Positions 7,809 through 15,438 of a stretch of DNA of 64,000 bases are shown piece by piece. Within the stretch, counting starts at the first letter, position 1. Each line of letters begins with the position of its first letter. Source of the DNA: CAVTHK01 sp964552235 (GTDB lineage Bacteria; Spirochaetota; Spirochaetia; SZUA-6; CAVTHK01). The DNA lies in contig CAZKGO010000014.1 of NCBI GenBank assembly GCA_964552235.1, positions 3,791-67,790 on the forward strand. Reading direction: 5' to 3'. Below the pieces are notes generated by a model that saw only the letters and a list, made by a program, of their open reading frames with translations, was not told where the DNA came from and did not search any database. Position numbers and translations under genes: made by a program.

Positions 7809-8846
7809 ATGCAATACGCACGCTCCTCCCGCAGGCGCGTCTCGATCAGCGACGTCGCTGCCAGGGCGGGCGTTTCGATCTCCACGGTCTCGCGGGTCAT
7901 CAACGATACGGCGTACCCGGTGTCGGCGCCGATACGGGCGCGGGTCCGCAAAGCGGTGCAGGAGCTTCACTACACCCCCAGCCTGGCCGCGCAGGGCCTG
8001 CGCAAGAGCTTCAACGACATCATCGGACTCATCGTCCGGGACATCTCGGACACCTACTTCGGCGAGATCGCCAAGGGCGTGACAGAGCGGGCCAAGCAGC
8101 TCGGCTACCTGGCCTTCGTGTGCAGCACGGGCCGCAGCCCGGAAACCGAAGTCGACTACCACGAGCTGCTTTGGAAACACCGGGTGCGGGGAATCATCCT
8201 GAGCGGCGGCGGCATCGAGATGCCGGAGTACCACGCGATCCTGCAAACCCAGATCGAGCGCCGGAACCGGTACGGACTCGGCATCGTCGCCCTGAACCCC
8301 CAGGGGCTGCCGATTCCCTCGGTCACGGTCGACTACGCGCTGGTCGCCCGCGGCATGGTGTCGTACCTGGCCGGGCTCGGTCACCGCCGGATCGCGCTCA
8401 TCAGCGGCCGGCCCGATGTGGTGACGACCCGCGAGCACCTGCGCGGCTTCCGCGACGAGCTGACCCACCGGGGCCTGCTCTATCTCGACGAGCTCGTCGA
8501 GACGCGCGATTTCACCGAAGAAGGCGGCTACGCCGGCTGCGGCAGCCTCCTGTCGCGGGGCCGCGTTTTTACCGCGCTCTGTGCGGGCAGCGACACGATT
8601 GCCATTGGGGCGATCCACGCGCTCAACGAGGCCGGCGTCAAGGTGCCGGATGAGATTTCGGTCGTGAGCGTCGGCGACATACCTCAGGCGCGGTTCGTCG
8701 TCCCGCCCCTGACGACGGTCCGGGTCCCCCGCTACCAGATGGGGGTCCGCGCCGTGGAGATGATCGCCGGCCTCGCCCCCATGGAAACCACGATTCTCGA
8801 GACCGAGCTCATCGAACGCCGATCGGCGGCCAGGAGGACCGAGTGA
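7809..8846 (+). CDS. LacI-family transcriptional regulator
   Basis: This 345-residue regulator begins with a helix-turn-helix (ISDVAARAGVSISTVSRV, about residues 12-29) followed by the hinge-region segment LHYTPSLAAQGLR, both standard for LacI/GalR proteins. The rest is a periplasmic-binding-protein-like effector domain (IIGLIVRDISDTYFGEIA, LGHRRIALISGRPD, ISVVSVGD). The ATG at 7809 gives the normal N-terminus. Three matching palindromes on the promoters of the aldolase/TRAP operon, the dehydrogenase and lacI itself mark its probable regulon. The stop overlaps the GTG of the amidohydrolase gene, so they are co-transcribed. The effector is unknown. Confidence 0.95.
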   Translation: MQYARSSRRRVSISDVAARAGVSISTVSRVINDTAYPVSAPIRARVRKAVQELHYTPSLAAQGLRKSFNDIIGLIVRDISDTYFGEIAKGVTERAKQLGYLAFVCSTGRSPETEVDYHELLWKHRVRGIILSGGGIEMPEYHAILQTQIERRNRYGLGIVALNPQGLPIPSVTVDYALVARGMVSYLAGLGHRRIALISGRPDVVTTREHLRGFRDELTHRGLLYLDELVETRDFTEEGGYAGCGSLLSRGRVFTALCAGSDTIAIGAIHALNEAGVKVPDEISVVSVGDIPQARFVVPPLTTVRVPRYQMGVRAVEMIAGLAPMETTILETELIERRSAARRTE

Positions 8847-9829
8847 TCAGGGTCGACTGCCAGAGCCACGTCTTTCCCCGCGGCTACGCCGAGCTTCTGC
8901 TCGCCAACCGGGGCGCCGTGACGACGCGGCGCGAGGGCGATGTCTACCGTGTTTCCTACGGCGAGCTGCAGCGCTTCGATCTCGCCCTCGACGTCTACGA
9001 TCCCGGCCGCAAGATTCGGCACATGGACGAGGCGGGCATCGATGTCTCGGTGCTGAGCATCAACATCCCGGGTCCCGAGGTGCTCGACGCGGAGCTCGGG
9101 GTGCAGGGCGCACGCCTGTGCAACGACGCGATCGCCGAGCTCGCCTCGCGCAGCGGCGGCCGTTTCGTCGGCCTCGCTGCGCTGCCGCTCCAGGACATGC
9201 CCTCGGCGATGGCCGAATACGAACGGGCCGTGTCCGGGCTTGGCCTGCGCGGCGTGATGCTCTACTCCCACATCGGGGGACGGCCGGTGGACTCGCCGGA
9301 TTTCGAGCCGCTGTACGCCAGGGCGGCCCGCGACCGCATCCCGCTCGTCATCCACCCGACGGTTCCGACCTGGTCGGAGGCGATCAGGGACTACTCGATG
9401 ATTCCGATGCTCGGGCTCATGGTCGACACGTCAATCGCCATGCTGCGCCTGATCTTGAGCGGCATCATGGAGCGCCACCCGGACCTGCTCATCGTGCACC
9501 CGCACTGCGGAGGCGTGCTGCCCTACCTGATGCCGCGCGTCGAGGAGCAGACCGAAGTCAAGCGACGCGGACGCGAACACATTCGGCGGCCGCCGGGCGA
9601 GACGTACCGGCGAGTCTACTTCGACCTGGTGTCGCCGTCAGCGCAGGCCATGGAGTACGTGCTGCGCTTTTCCTCGGCCGACAGGCTGCTGTTCGGCAGC
9701 GATCACCCCTGGGTGTCGATCGGGGCCATCCTCGAGCACGCCGAGCGGCTGGCGCTCTCCCCCGATGATCGCGCCAGGGTCATGGGCGGGAACGCCTGCC
9801 GGCTGTTCCGCATCGCAGATCAAAGCTGA
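8843..9829 (+). CDS. Amidohydrolase-2 family protein (ACMSD-like)
   Basis: The GTG start overlaps the lacI stop (GTGA) and follows AGGAGG, so translation is coupled. The 328-residue TIM barrel resembles aminocarboxymuconate-semialdehyde decarboxylase-type amidohydrolases: VDCQSHVFP at the N-terminus, PLVIHPTVP, LLIVHPHCGGVLPYL and LLFGSDHPW. These enzymes are usually metal-dependent hydrolases or decarboxylases. The usual N-terminal HxH pair reads QxH here, so one metal ligand appears replaced; some relatives seem to share this form. It is probably part of the LacI regulon through co-transcription with the regulator. Confidence 0.85.
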   Translation: MIRVDCQSHVFPRGYAELLLANRGAVTTRREGDVYRVSYGELQRFDLALDVYDPGRKIRHMDEAGIDVSVLSINIPGPEVLDAELGVQGARLCNDAIAELASRSGGRFVGLAALPLQDMPSAMAEYERAVSGLGLRGVMLYSHIGGRPVDSPDFEPLYARAARDRIPLVIHPTVPTWSEAIRDYSMIPMLGLMVDTSIAMLRLILSGIMERHPDLLIVHPHCGGVLPYLMPRVEEQTEVKRRGREHIRRPPGETYRRVYFDLVSPSAQAMEYVLRFSSADRLLFGSDHPWVSIGAILEHAERLALSPDDRARVMGGNACRLFRIADQS

Positions 9830-9891
9830 AGGCGGCCGCCCGCCGCCGCGCAGGCTCTCGTGGCGGCCGCGCCGCCGCAGGAGGAAGGCCG

Positions 9892-10434
9892 TTGAAACGA
9901 AGGCTCCCCACCAACGACTGGCACAGCGTCCTCTACGCCAACCCGGTCGTGCTTGTCTCGACGCGCAGCCCGGACGGCGTGGACAACGTCGCGCCCTACG
10001 GCATGTGCATGCCCGTCTCGACGGATCCGCCTCTGCTGGCTCTCGGCGTGCGGCCCGACCGCCAGACCTGGGGCTACATCCGGGCCAGCGGGCAGTTCGC
10101 GGTCAACCTCCTGGCGCCGGCGCTCAAGCGAGCGTGCGTTGCCGCTGCCGCGCCGCTGCCGCCCGAGCAGAGCGAGTTCGACTACGCGGGCCTCGAGCGG
10201 CAGCCCGCAGCCGAAATCGCGGTGGCGCTCGTCGGCCCCTCGCCGGCCAATCTCGAGTGCCGCCTGGAATGGATGCGTCCCGCCGGCGATCACGACATCA
10301 TCGTGGGCAGGATCGTGGCGATCTGGATCCGCGACGCCCTCTACGCAGAGGATCCCGAACGCATGCGCCTCAACATCGACGGGTTCTACCGCGTCGGCGC
10401 TCACTACTTCGGCCGGGGCCCCGAGATCGCCTGA
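9892..10434 (+). CDS. Flavin reductase-like (FMN-binding split barrel) protein
   Basis: This 180-residue protein is read from a TTG at 9892 with GAGGAAGG four to ten bases upstream. NPVVLVSTRSPDGVDNVAPY, followed by a DPPLLALGVRP strand and a GQFAVNLL segment, is the standard N-terminus of the flavin reductase/NADH:FMN oxidoreductase-like domain. It would bind FMN and either supply reduced flavin to a partner oxygenase or act alone. No partner oxygenase is visible nearby. It lies 62 bases after the amidohydrolase and probably belongs to the same rightward transcript. Confidence 0.88.
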   Translation: MKRRLPTNDWHSVLYANPVVLVSTRSPDGVDNVAPYGMCMPVSTDPPLLALGVRPDRQTWGYIRASGQFAVNLLAPALKRACVAAAAPLPPEQSEFDYAGLERQPAAEIAVALVGPSPANLECRLEWMRPAGDHDIIVGRIVAIWIRDALYAEDPERMRLNIDGFYRVGAHYFGRGPEIA

Positions 10435-10465
10435 GGCGGCCGGGCAGCGACGGCCGCGGCGCCGA

Positions 10466-11389
10466 CTACAGCGTGAACTGCCGCGAATACTCGCCGGAGA
10501 GCGCGCGGAACTGTTCGATCAGGCGCACGTCCGCGGGCCCCAGCTCGCGGCAGGCGCGCCGCGTCACCGTCGTGATCGGCAGGCCCTCCATCTGCAGGAA
10601 CGCCTTGGCGTTGCGCGGGTAGCCGGGGCCCTCGATCGCCGAGGCGGCGCCGAGCCAGCGCTGCAGCCGCTGCGCTTCCGCGCTTCTGCTCTGCCAGTTG
10701 CGGCACATCCACACGTACAGGTCGGGGTGGAAGTTGCACATCACCCCGCTGTAGCCAGCGATTCCGTCGCGCAGCGTCTCCAGGATCGTGGCGGCATTCG
10801 CGTTGTAGATGCCGAGCGGGGTCCCGTCGACCGCGCGCTGGCGCAGGCGGATCTGCTGCGGGTCGCAGCAGGTGTCCTTGAGCATCCTCACCCGCCCCGT
10901 GTCGGCGCACCAGCGAAGCAGCTGCGGCGTGAACAGGCGCTTGTACGGGTGCGGGCACTCGTAGAAGCCCAGGGGAACGTCGGCAGGCAGGGCCGCGAAG
11001 AGCCGCTCGCAGCGCTGCTTCCAGACATCGTCGCCTTCGTTCTTTCCGGCGAGGCGGTTGTTCACCAGGATCAGCGCCGCCACTCCCGTCCCGGCGATCG
11101 CGTTCATCTCCCGCGCCTGCTCCCCGGGGTCGTCGGAGATGTGGCCCGAGGCGATCACCGGCACGCGGCCGGCAGCGGCCTCGACCGTGGCGCCGGCCAG
11201 GCGCACGCGCTCCTCGAGCTCGAGCTCGAACATCTCGCTCGACTGGCAGACGGCGAACAGCCCGTCGACGCCGTGGGCCACGTACCAGTCGACCAGCGCC
11301 CGCAGGCCCCGCTCGTCGATGCGGCGGTCGTCGCCGAAGGGTGTGATCATCGTCGGCCATACGCCCCTGGGAAGATCGTGCTTGCTCAT
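10466..11389 (-). CDS. DapA/NanA family aldolase (second copy)
   Basis: This 307-residue class-I aldolase starts at the ATG of MSKHDLPRGVWPTMITPF, the usual DapA-family opening. FYECPHPYKR carries the catalytic tyrosine region and VRMLKDTCCD carries the Schiff-base lysine. The customary GTTGE substrate loop is replaced by CQSSEMFELE, so the substrate differs from dihydrodipicolinate. It is eight bases downstream of a sulfatase gene on the same strand, so it is likely co-transcribed. A 2-keto-3-deoxy-sugar-acid aldolase role, producing pyruvate from a dehydrated uronate, would fit the neighbours but is inference. Confidence 0.88.
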   Translation of the reverse strand: MSKHDLPRGVWPTMITPFGDDRRIDERGLRALVDWYVAHGVDGLFAVCQSSEMFELELEERVRLAGATVEAAAGRVPVIASGHISDDPGEQAREMNAIAGTGVAALILVNNRLAGKNEGDDVWKQRCERLFAALPADVPLGFYECPHPYKRLFTPQLLRWCADTGRVRMLKDTCCDPQQIRLRQRAVDGTPLGIYNANAATILETLRDGIAGYSGVMCNFHPDLYVWMCRNWQSRSAEAQRLQRWLGAASAIEGPGYPRNAKAFLQMEGLPITTVTRRACRELGPADVRLIEQFRALSGEYSRQFTL

Positions 11390-11397
11390 CGTCGCTC

Positions 11398-12858
11398 CTA
11401 TCCGACCTGAAAGGTCACCGCCTCGCCGCCCCGGGTGCCGGTGTACGTCCGGTCCATGTCGACCATCCAGTCCATGAGCCGGCTCGCCAGGTGAGTCCTC
11501 ACACCCGCGCACCGGCGGTCGGCCCACAGGTTGCGCTGTTCCCGGGGGTCCGCGTCAAGGTCGTAGAGCTCGCCCTCGGGCTCGGCGGCGCCCATCCCGA
11601 CATCGTGGTACACGTTCAGCTTCCAGCGGCGGTCGCGGAACATCGTCGCGTGGATCGGCGGCTCGAAGTAGCGGCCGCCGGGGCCGTAGCCGGTGTTGCG
11701 GTAGACCGACACCGCGTGGTCGCGGCCTGGCGCCTCGCCCCTCGCCACGGCGAGCAGGTCGCGGCTGTGAGGCATCAGGGCCGCCCATTCGACCGGGTCG
11801 ACGCCCGCGGCCGCGAGCACGGTCGCCGCCAGGTCGTGGGGCTGCACGAGCGCATCCACCGCCCTCCCGGAGGCGAGGCGACCCGGGAATCGCATGATGA
11901 GAGGCACCCGCACGCACTCCTCGTAGAACCAGGCTCCCTTGGTCAGCAGGCCTCGGTCGCCCATGCTCTCGCCGTGATCGCTGACAAAGATCACGAGGGT
12001 GTCGTCGGTGAGCCGCTCCTCGTCCAGGACCGCGAGCACGCGTCCTATCTCCCTGTCCAGGAACCCGATCGACGCGTGGTAGCCGAGGCGGATCGGGTCG
12101 AGCTGCTCGCGAGTCGCGGGACAGGCCAGGCGCTCGCGCTCCCGACGGATTCCCGACGGTATCGGCGCGGACGTCTCGGCCACCGCGATCGGGTCGGGCA
12201 GCAGGCTCGTGTTCACCAGCGACCCGCACTCGAGGGGATAGTCGTCGAACGGGTCGTGGGGGTCGAACAGGCTCATCTTGCAGAAGAAGGGCCGCGAGCG
12301 GTCCCGGCCCCGCAGGAACGCGATGGTGCGATCGGCTGCCCAGCGCGTGAAGTGGGCCTCCGCGGGGTGGTTGCGGACCTTCTTGCCCTCGCGCTCGAGC
12401 CGCTCGAGAAAGGCGGGGTGCCTTTCGGCCAGCCACGCCGCGTAGGCGTTGAGCGGAGAGTCGAGATGGATCGCGGGGTCCATGCACCACTGGTAGGTGT
12501 CGAATCCGTCGCCGACGTGGCGCCGCTGCGCCTCGGTCACCCGGCCCGAGACGTGCAGTTTTCCGATGAGCGCCGTCGCGTAGCCGGCCCGCTGCAGCAG
12601 CCTGGGAAAGAGCACCTGGTCGGGCGGCAGGTTGTCGTGCAGCTTGTACACCCCGTGGCCCGGGACCGGCCGGCCGGTCATGATGCTCGCCCGGCTCGGC
12701 GTGCAGATCGTGGCGTTGACCGTGCAGCGGTCGAAGCGCGTCCCCTGCGCCGCCAGCCGGTCGAGGGCCGGCGTCGGCACCGCCCTGCCTCCGTAGCAGC
12801 CGAGAGAATCGGCGCGCTGCTGGTCGGTCATGACAAAGAGGACGTTCGCCGTTCTCAT
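11398..12858 (-). CDS. Type I sulfatase
   Basis: The ATG at 12858 opens with MRTANVLFVMTDQQRADSLG, the canonical arylsulfatase N-terminus carrying the metal-binding Asp; a GTG nine codons upstream is less likely. Cys52 of the CTPSR motif is the residue converted to formylglycine. FDPHDPF and FVSDHGE supply further metal and catalytic residues. The 486 residues match the family's length. No signal peptide is evident, so the enzyme looks cytoplasmic, acting on imported sulfated saccharides. It is followed by the second aldolase and preceded by a short inverted repeat. No sulfatase-maturating enzyme is seen in the window. Confidence 0.94.
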   Translation of the reverse strand: MRTANVLFVMTDQQRADSLGCYGGRAVPTPALDRLAAQGTRFDRCTVNATICTPSRASIMTGRPVPGHGVYKLHDNLPPDQVLFPRLLQRAGYATALIGKLHVSGRVTEAQRRHVGDGFDTYQWCMDPAIHLDSPLNAYAAWLAERHPAFLERLEREGKKVRNHPAEAHFTRWAADRTIAFLRGRDRSRPFFCKMSLFDPHDPFDDYPLECGSLVNTSLLPDPIAVAETSAPIPSGIRRERERLACPATREQLDPIRLGYHASIGFLDREIGRVLAVLDEERLTDDTLVIFVSDHGESMGDRGLLTKGAWFYEECVRVPLIMRFPGRLASGRAVDALVQPHDLAATVLAAAGVDPVEWAALMPHSRDLLAVARGEAPGRDHAVSVYRNTGYGPGGRYFEPPIHATMFRDRRWKLNVYHDVGMGAAEPEGELYDLDADPREQRNLWADRRCAGVRTHLASRLMDWMVDMDRTYTGTRGGEAVTFQVG

Positions 12859-12861
12859 ATG

Positions 12862-12874
12862 TGAACAAAGTTCA
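12862..12874. promoter_or_regulatory. Short inverted repeat upstream of a sulfatase start
   Basis: TGAACAAAGTTCA is a perfect 5-bp-arm inverted repeat three bases before the sulfatase ATG. It could be an operator half or a small 5' hairpin. Its shortness makes chance possible. Confidence 0.35.
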
Positions 12875-13003
12875 ATGGCGCGCACTCTAATCGAACCGCC
12901 GGGGCGCCGTCAAGGCCGAACCCGCGGAGCACCGGCGGAAGGCGCGAGGATCGCCGGCGCAGCGCCCGGAAACGGGCCTTGACCCCCTCGCGCGCAGGTA
13001 ACT

Positions 13004-13092
13004 ATGATCCGCTCGTGGAGGATAGCTAAAGCGAAAAGGCTCATCGGAATCGCTGTGCTGTTCTGCGTCGCCAGCCTGGCCTTGGCGACGGG
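13004..13092 (+). other. Displaced lipoprotein signal peptide for the downstream ankyrin gene
   Basis: From the ATG at 13004 the frame encodes a basic N-region, a hydrophobic core (LIGIAVLFCVASLALATGC) and a lipobox-like cysteine. It then continues as an unlikely arginine/serine-rich tail, while the ankyrin repeats start in another frame at 13093. A one-base frameshift near 13085-13095 would join the two into a secreted ankyrin protein. Confidence 0.5.
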
Positions 13093-13398
13093 ATGCCGGC
13101 GCAGCAGGCGCAGATCGACCAGTTCGCCAAGGCCGTGCGCGAAGGCAACTTCGACTACGTCAAGGCGGCGCTGGCCAACAAGCAGATTCCCGTCAACGCC
13201 GTCCTGGATGCGAGAGGCTCGACTCCGATCATCATCGCCGTCGAGGCCAATAGCCTGGCGATGGTCGAGGCGATCCTCGCCCACGATCCGGACCTGACGA
13301 CCAAGAACAAGGATGGCCTCTCACCTCTCGCTCTCGCGGAGAAGAACAGCAACACCGCGATCGCCGAGGCTCTCAAGGCCGCAGGGGCCAAAGAGTAG
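13093..13398 (+). CDS. Small ankyrin-repeat protein, probably frameshifted at its N-terminus
   Basis: The 101-residue frame has about two and a half ankyrin-like repeats: QFAKAVREGNFDYVKAALA, GSTPIIIAVEANSLAMVEAI and KDGLSPLALAEKNSNTAIAE. Such repeats mediate protein-protein contacts. The ATG at 13093 has no clear ribosome site, and an export signal encoded just upstream is in a different frame. The intact gene was therefore probably a roughly 130-residue secreted or lipid-anchored protein, now split by a real mutation or a sequence error. The gene stands alone on the plus strand inside a leftward sulfatase cluster and ends at a strong terminator. Confidence 0.7.
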   Translation: MPAQQAQIDQFAKAVREGNFDYVKAALANKQIPVNAVLDARGSTPIIIAVEANSLAMVEAILAHDPDLTTKNKDGLSPLALAEKNSNTAIAEALKAAGAKE

Positions 13399-13422
13399 CT
13401 GCCGGAATCAGGAGAACACCAG

Positions 13423-13457
13423 GCCCGCGGGGTCTTCCCCGCGGGCTCTTTTTTTTT
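13423..13457 (+). terminator. Intrinsic terminator after the ankyrin gene
   Basis: A perfect 10-bp GC-rich stem (GCCCGCGGGG, loop TCTT, CCCCGCGGGC) is followed by a run of about nine T residues. It is the clearest intrinsic terminator in the window. Confidence 0.93.
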
Positions 13458-13484
13458 GCCGCTGCGGCTCTCGCCGGCGTCGGA

Positions 13485-13937
13485 CTACAGCTTGACCTTG
13501 AACACCGCCTTGCGCACGGGGGCCGGAGCGCCCCAGTGGCAGCAGGGCTTGTGGGCGTCCTGCGGATAGAAGACCGCGAAGCACCCCGCCGTGAGCGCCA
13601 CTGCCCCGGGAACCCCGCCCTTGAAGAAGATGATGTCGCGCTCGTCGGAGTAGGCGCCGTCGGCCTCCAGGCCCTGGATGGGCGCCCAGTAGATGACCTC
13701 GCGGCCCTCGACGACCAGCTGGATGTCGATGTACTTGCGGTGAGCCTCCAGGCGCGCCTCGATCTCGGGTTTGGTCGTGTAGCTCTGCATGAGCACGAAC
13801 ACCCGATCGCCGTCGATGGCGTGCTTGCCGTCGGCGAGCTTGGCCAGGTCCTGCGCCCGCGCGTACTCCAGGGCCTTGCGCAGGTTCGCGCTCAGCCCTT
13901 GGTAGGCGGCGGCATTCTCGAGACGGTCTGCGATCAT
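13485..13937 (-). CDS. YhcH/YjgK/YiaL family protein (DUF386)
   Basis: This 150-residue cupin-like protein has the family signatures EAHRKYIDIQLVVEGREVI, FFKGGVP and FAVFYPQDAHKPCCHW, which carry the metal-ligand His/Glu set. E. coli YhcH is encoded with sialic acid catabolism genes, and YiaL/YjgK relatives accompany other sugar-acid pathways, where an anomer-related function has been proposed. It is the last gene of the leftward group dehydratase-sulfatase-sulfatase, 46 bases after a sulfatase. A role in handling an acidic sugar released by the sulfatases is plausible but unproven. Confidence 0.9.
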   Translation of the reverse strand: MIADRLENAAAYQGLSANLRKALEYARAQDLAKLADGKHAIDGDRVFVLMQSYTTKPEIEARLEAHRKYIDIQLVVEGREVIYWAPIQGLEADGAYSDERDIIFFKGGVPGAVALTAGCFAVFYPQDAHKPCCHWGAPAPVRKAVFKVKL

Positions 13938-13983
13938 GTGTTGTCCTTTCTGCCCGAACGTCCGCGCCCGGGCGCCTTGCCCT

Positions 13984-15438
13984 TCAACGCATGCCCCGCA
14001 GCACGGCGGGACCGAAATCGGCCGTGGCCACGCTCGCGTACGGGTTGAAGATCGTGTCCTCGGTGTCGTAGGCGAGCTCCCACATGCGGCGGTACATGCG
14101 CTCCTTGACGGCCGCCTGCGCGGGATCGTCGATCAGGTTGCGCATCTCGTGCGGGTCGAGCTCCAGGTCGTAGAGCTCGTCGATGTCGATCGGCGTGTAG
14201 ACGAACTTGTGCCTGCGGTTCCGCACCATGCGCTGGGTGTAGTAGACCTCCACGCCGTTGCACTGGCTGTAGATGTCCTGCCGCCAGTCCTCAGGCCCGC
14301 GTCCCTCCAGGAACGGCACCAGGCTGCGCCCGCAGCAGCGGCGCAGCGGCTGCGCTCCAGCCGCCTCCAGCAGCGTCGGGGCGAAATCCATCAGCGTCAC
14401 GAAGTCGTCGACGCACGAGCCTGGCCGCGCGATGCGGCCGGGCCAGCGGATGACGGCCGGCACGCGGTAGCCCTCGTCGAAGGTGCTGATCCCCTTGAGG
14501 TACAGCCCATGGGCGCCGCAGTGCTCGCCGTGGTCGGAGAGGAACAGCACGAGCGTGTCCTCGGCGGCGCCGATCTCCTCGACCGTGGCCAGCAGGCGGC
14601 CGAACATCTCGTCGACGAGGGTGCAGAAGCCCCAGTAGTGGGCGATCGACTCGCGCACCTCGCGCTCGCCCAGCTGGTCCCACAGCCGCCGCATGCGGCG
14701 GTAGACCGCCGGCTTGTCGCGCAGGTCGTCGGCGTAGCTCGGCGGCAGCGCGATGTCGTCGGGGTCGTACATGCGGGCGTACTTGGCGGGCACCACAAAG
14801 GGATCGTGCGGCGCGTTGGTGCCGACGTAGACGCACCAGGGCCTCGGGCTGCCCTTGAGGCTCCACAGCCTGTCGCACGCCGAGTGAACCGCCGTCCAGT
14901 CCCGGTCGGCCTGGGCATCCCCCGTGCCGTACAGGCGGTAGGCGCCCCACCCCGGCCGCAGCACCTCGCCGGCAGCCCTCTCGGTCCTGCCGAGCTCGGG
15001 ATCGCGCTTCGGCCACACCTCCCGCCGCACGCCGTGGAAGTCACGGCCTGCGATCGCGCTGCACTCCAGCTCGGTCCACCCGCGGTTGCGCGGCCTCTCG
15101 TCTGCGGAGACGTGCCACTTGCCCGCGTAGTACAGGTCGTAGCCGGCCTCGGCCAGGCGCTCGGAGAACGTCTCCACGCCCGGCTTGAGGCCGGTGCGGA
15201 TCGCCTGCTCGTTGAGCACGTTGTTGTGCACTCCGTGCTGCGACGGGTAAAGCCCCGTCATGAACGAGGCGCGCGACGGGCAGCAGTGCGCCATCGGCGT
15301 GTAGGTCGATGTGAAGCGCAGGCCGTCGGCGGCGCACCGATCGAGGTGGGGCGTGCGGCAGGGATGGCCGGGCAGCGTGACGGCGGCCTGCTCCTGGTCG
15401 CTCATGAAGATGAGGATGTTCGGCCGCTTCGGCCTCAC
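13984..15438 (-). CDS. Type I sulfatase
   Basis: The GTG start (15436-15438) overlaps the stop of the preceding sulfatase as GTGA, so translation is coupled. The 484-residue product opens with RPNILIFMSDQEQAAV, has the formylglycine motif CCPSR (Cys52) and continues with TGLYPSQHGVHNN and LFLSDHGEHCGAHG, all standard for formylglycine-dependent sulfatases. No signal peptide is visible. It differs clearly from the other two sulfatases in the cluster, which suggests different positional specificities on one sulfated glycan or glycoside. Confidence 0.94.
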   Translation of the reverse strand: MRPKRPNILIFMSDQEQAAVTLPGHPCRTPHLDRCAADGLRFTSTYTPMAHCCPSRASFMTGLYPSQHGVHNNVLNEQAIRTGLKPGVETFSERLAEAGYDLYYAGKWHVSADERPRNRGWTELECSAIAGRDFHGVRREVWPKRDPELGRTERAAGEVLRPGWGAYRLYGTGDAQADRDWTAVHSACDRLWSLKGSPRPWCVYVGTNAPHDPFVVPAKYARMYDPDDIALPPSYADDLRDKPAVYRRMRRLWDQLGEREVRESIAHYWGFCTLVDEMFGRLLATVEEIGAAEDTLVLFLSDHGEHCGAHGLYLKGISTFDEGYRVPAVIRWPGRIARPGSCVDDFVTLMDFAPTLLEAAGAQPLRRCCGRSLVPFLEGRGPEDWRQDIYSQCNGVEVYYTQRMVRNRRHKFVYTPIDIDELYDLELDPHEMRNLIDDPAQAAVKERMYRRMWELAYDTEDTIFNPYASVATADFGPAVLRGMR

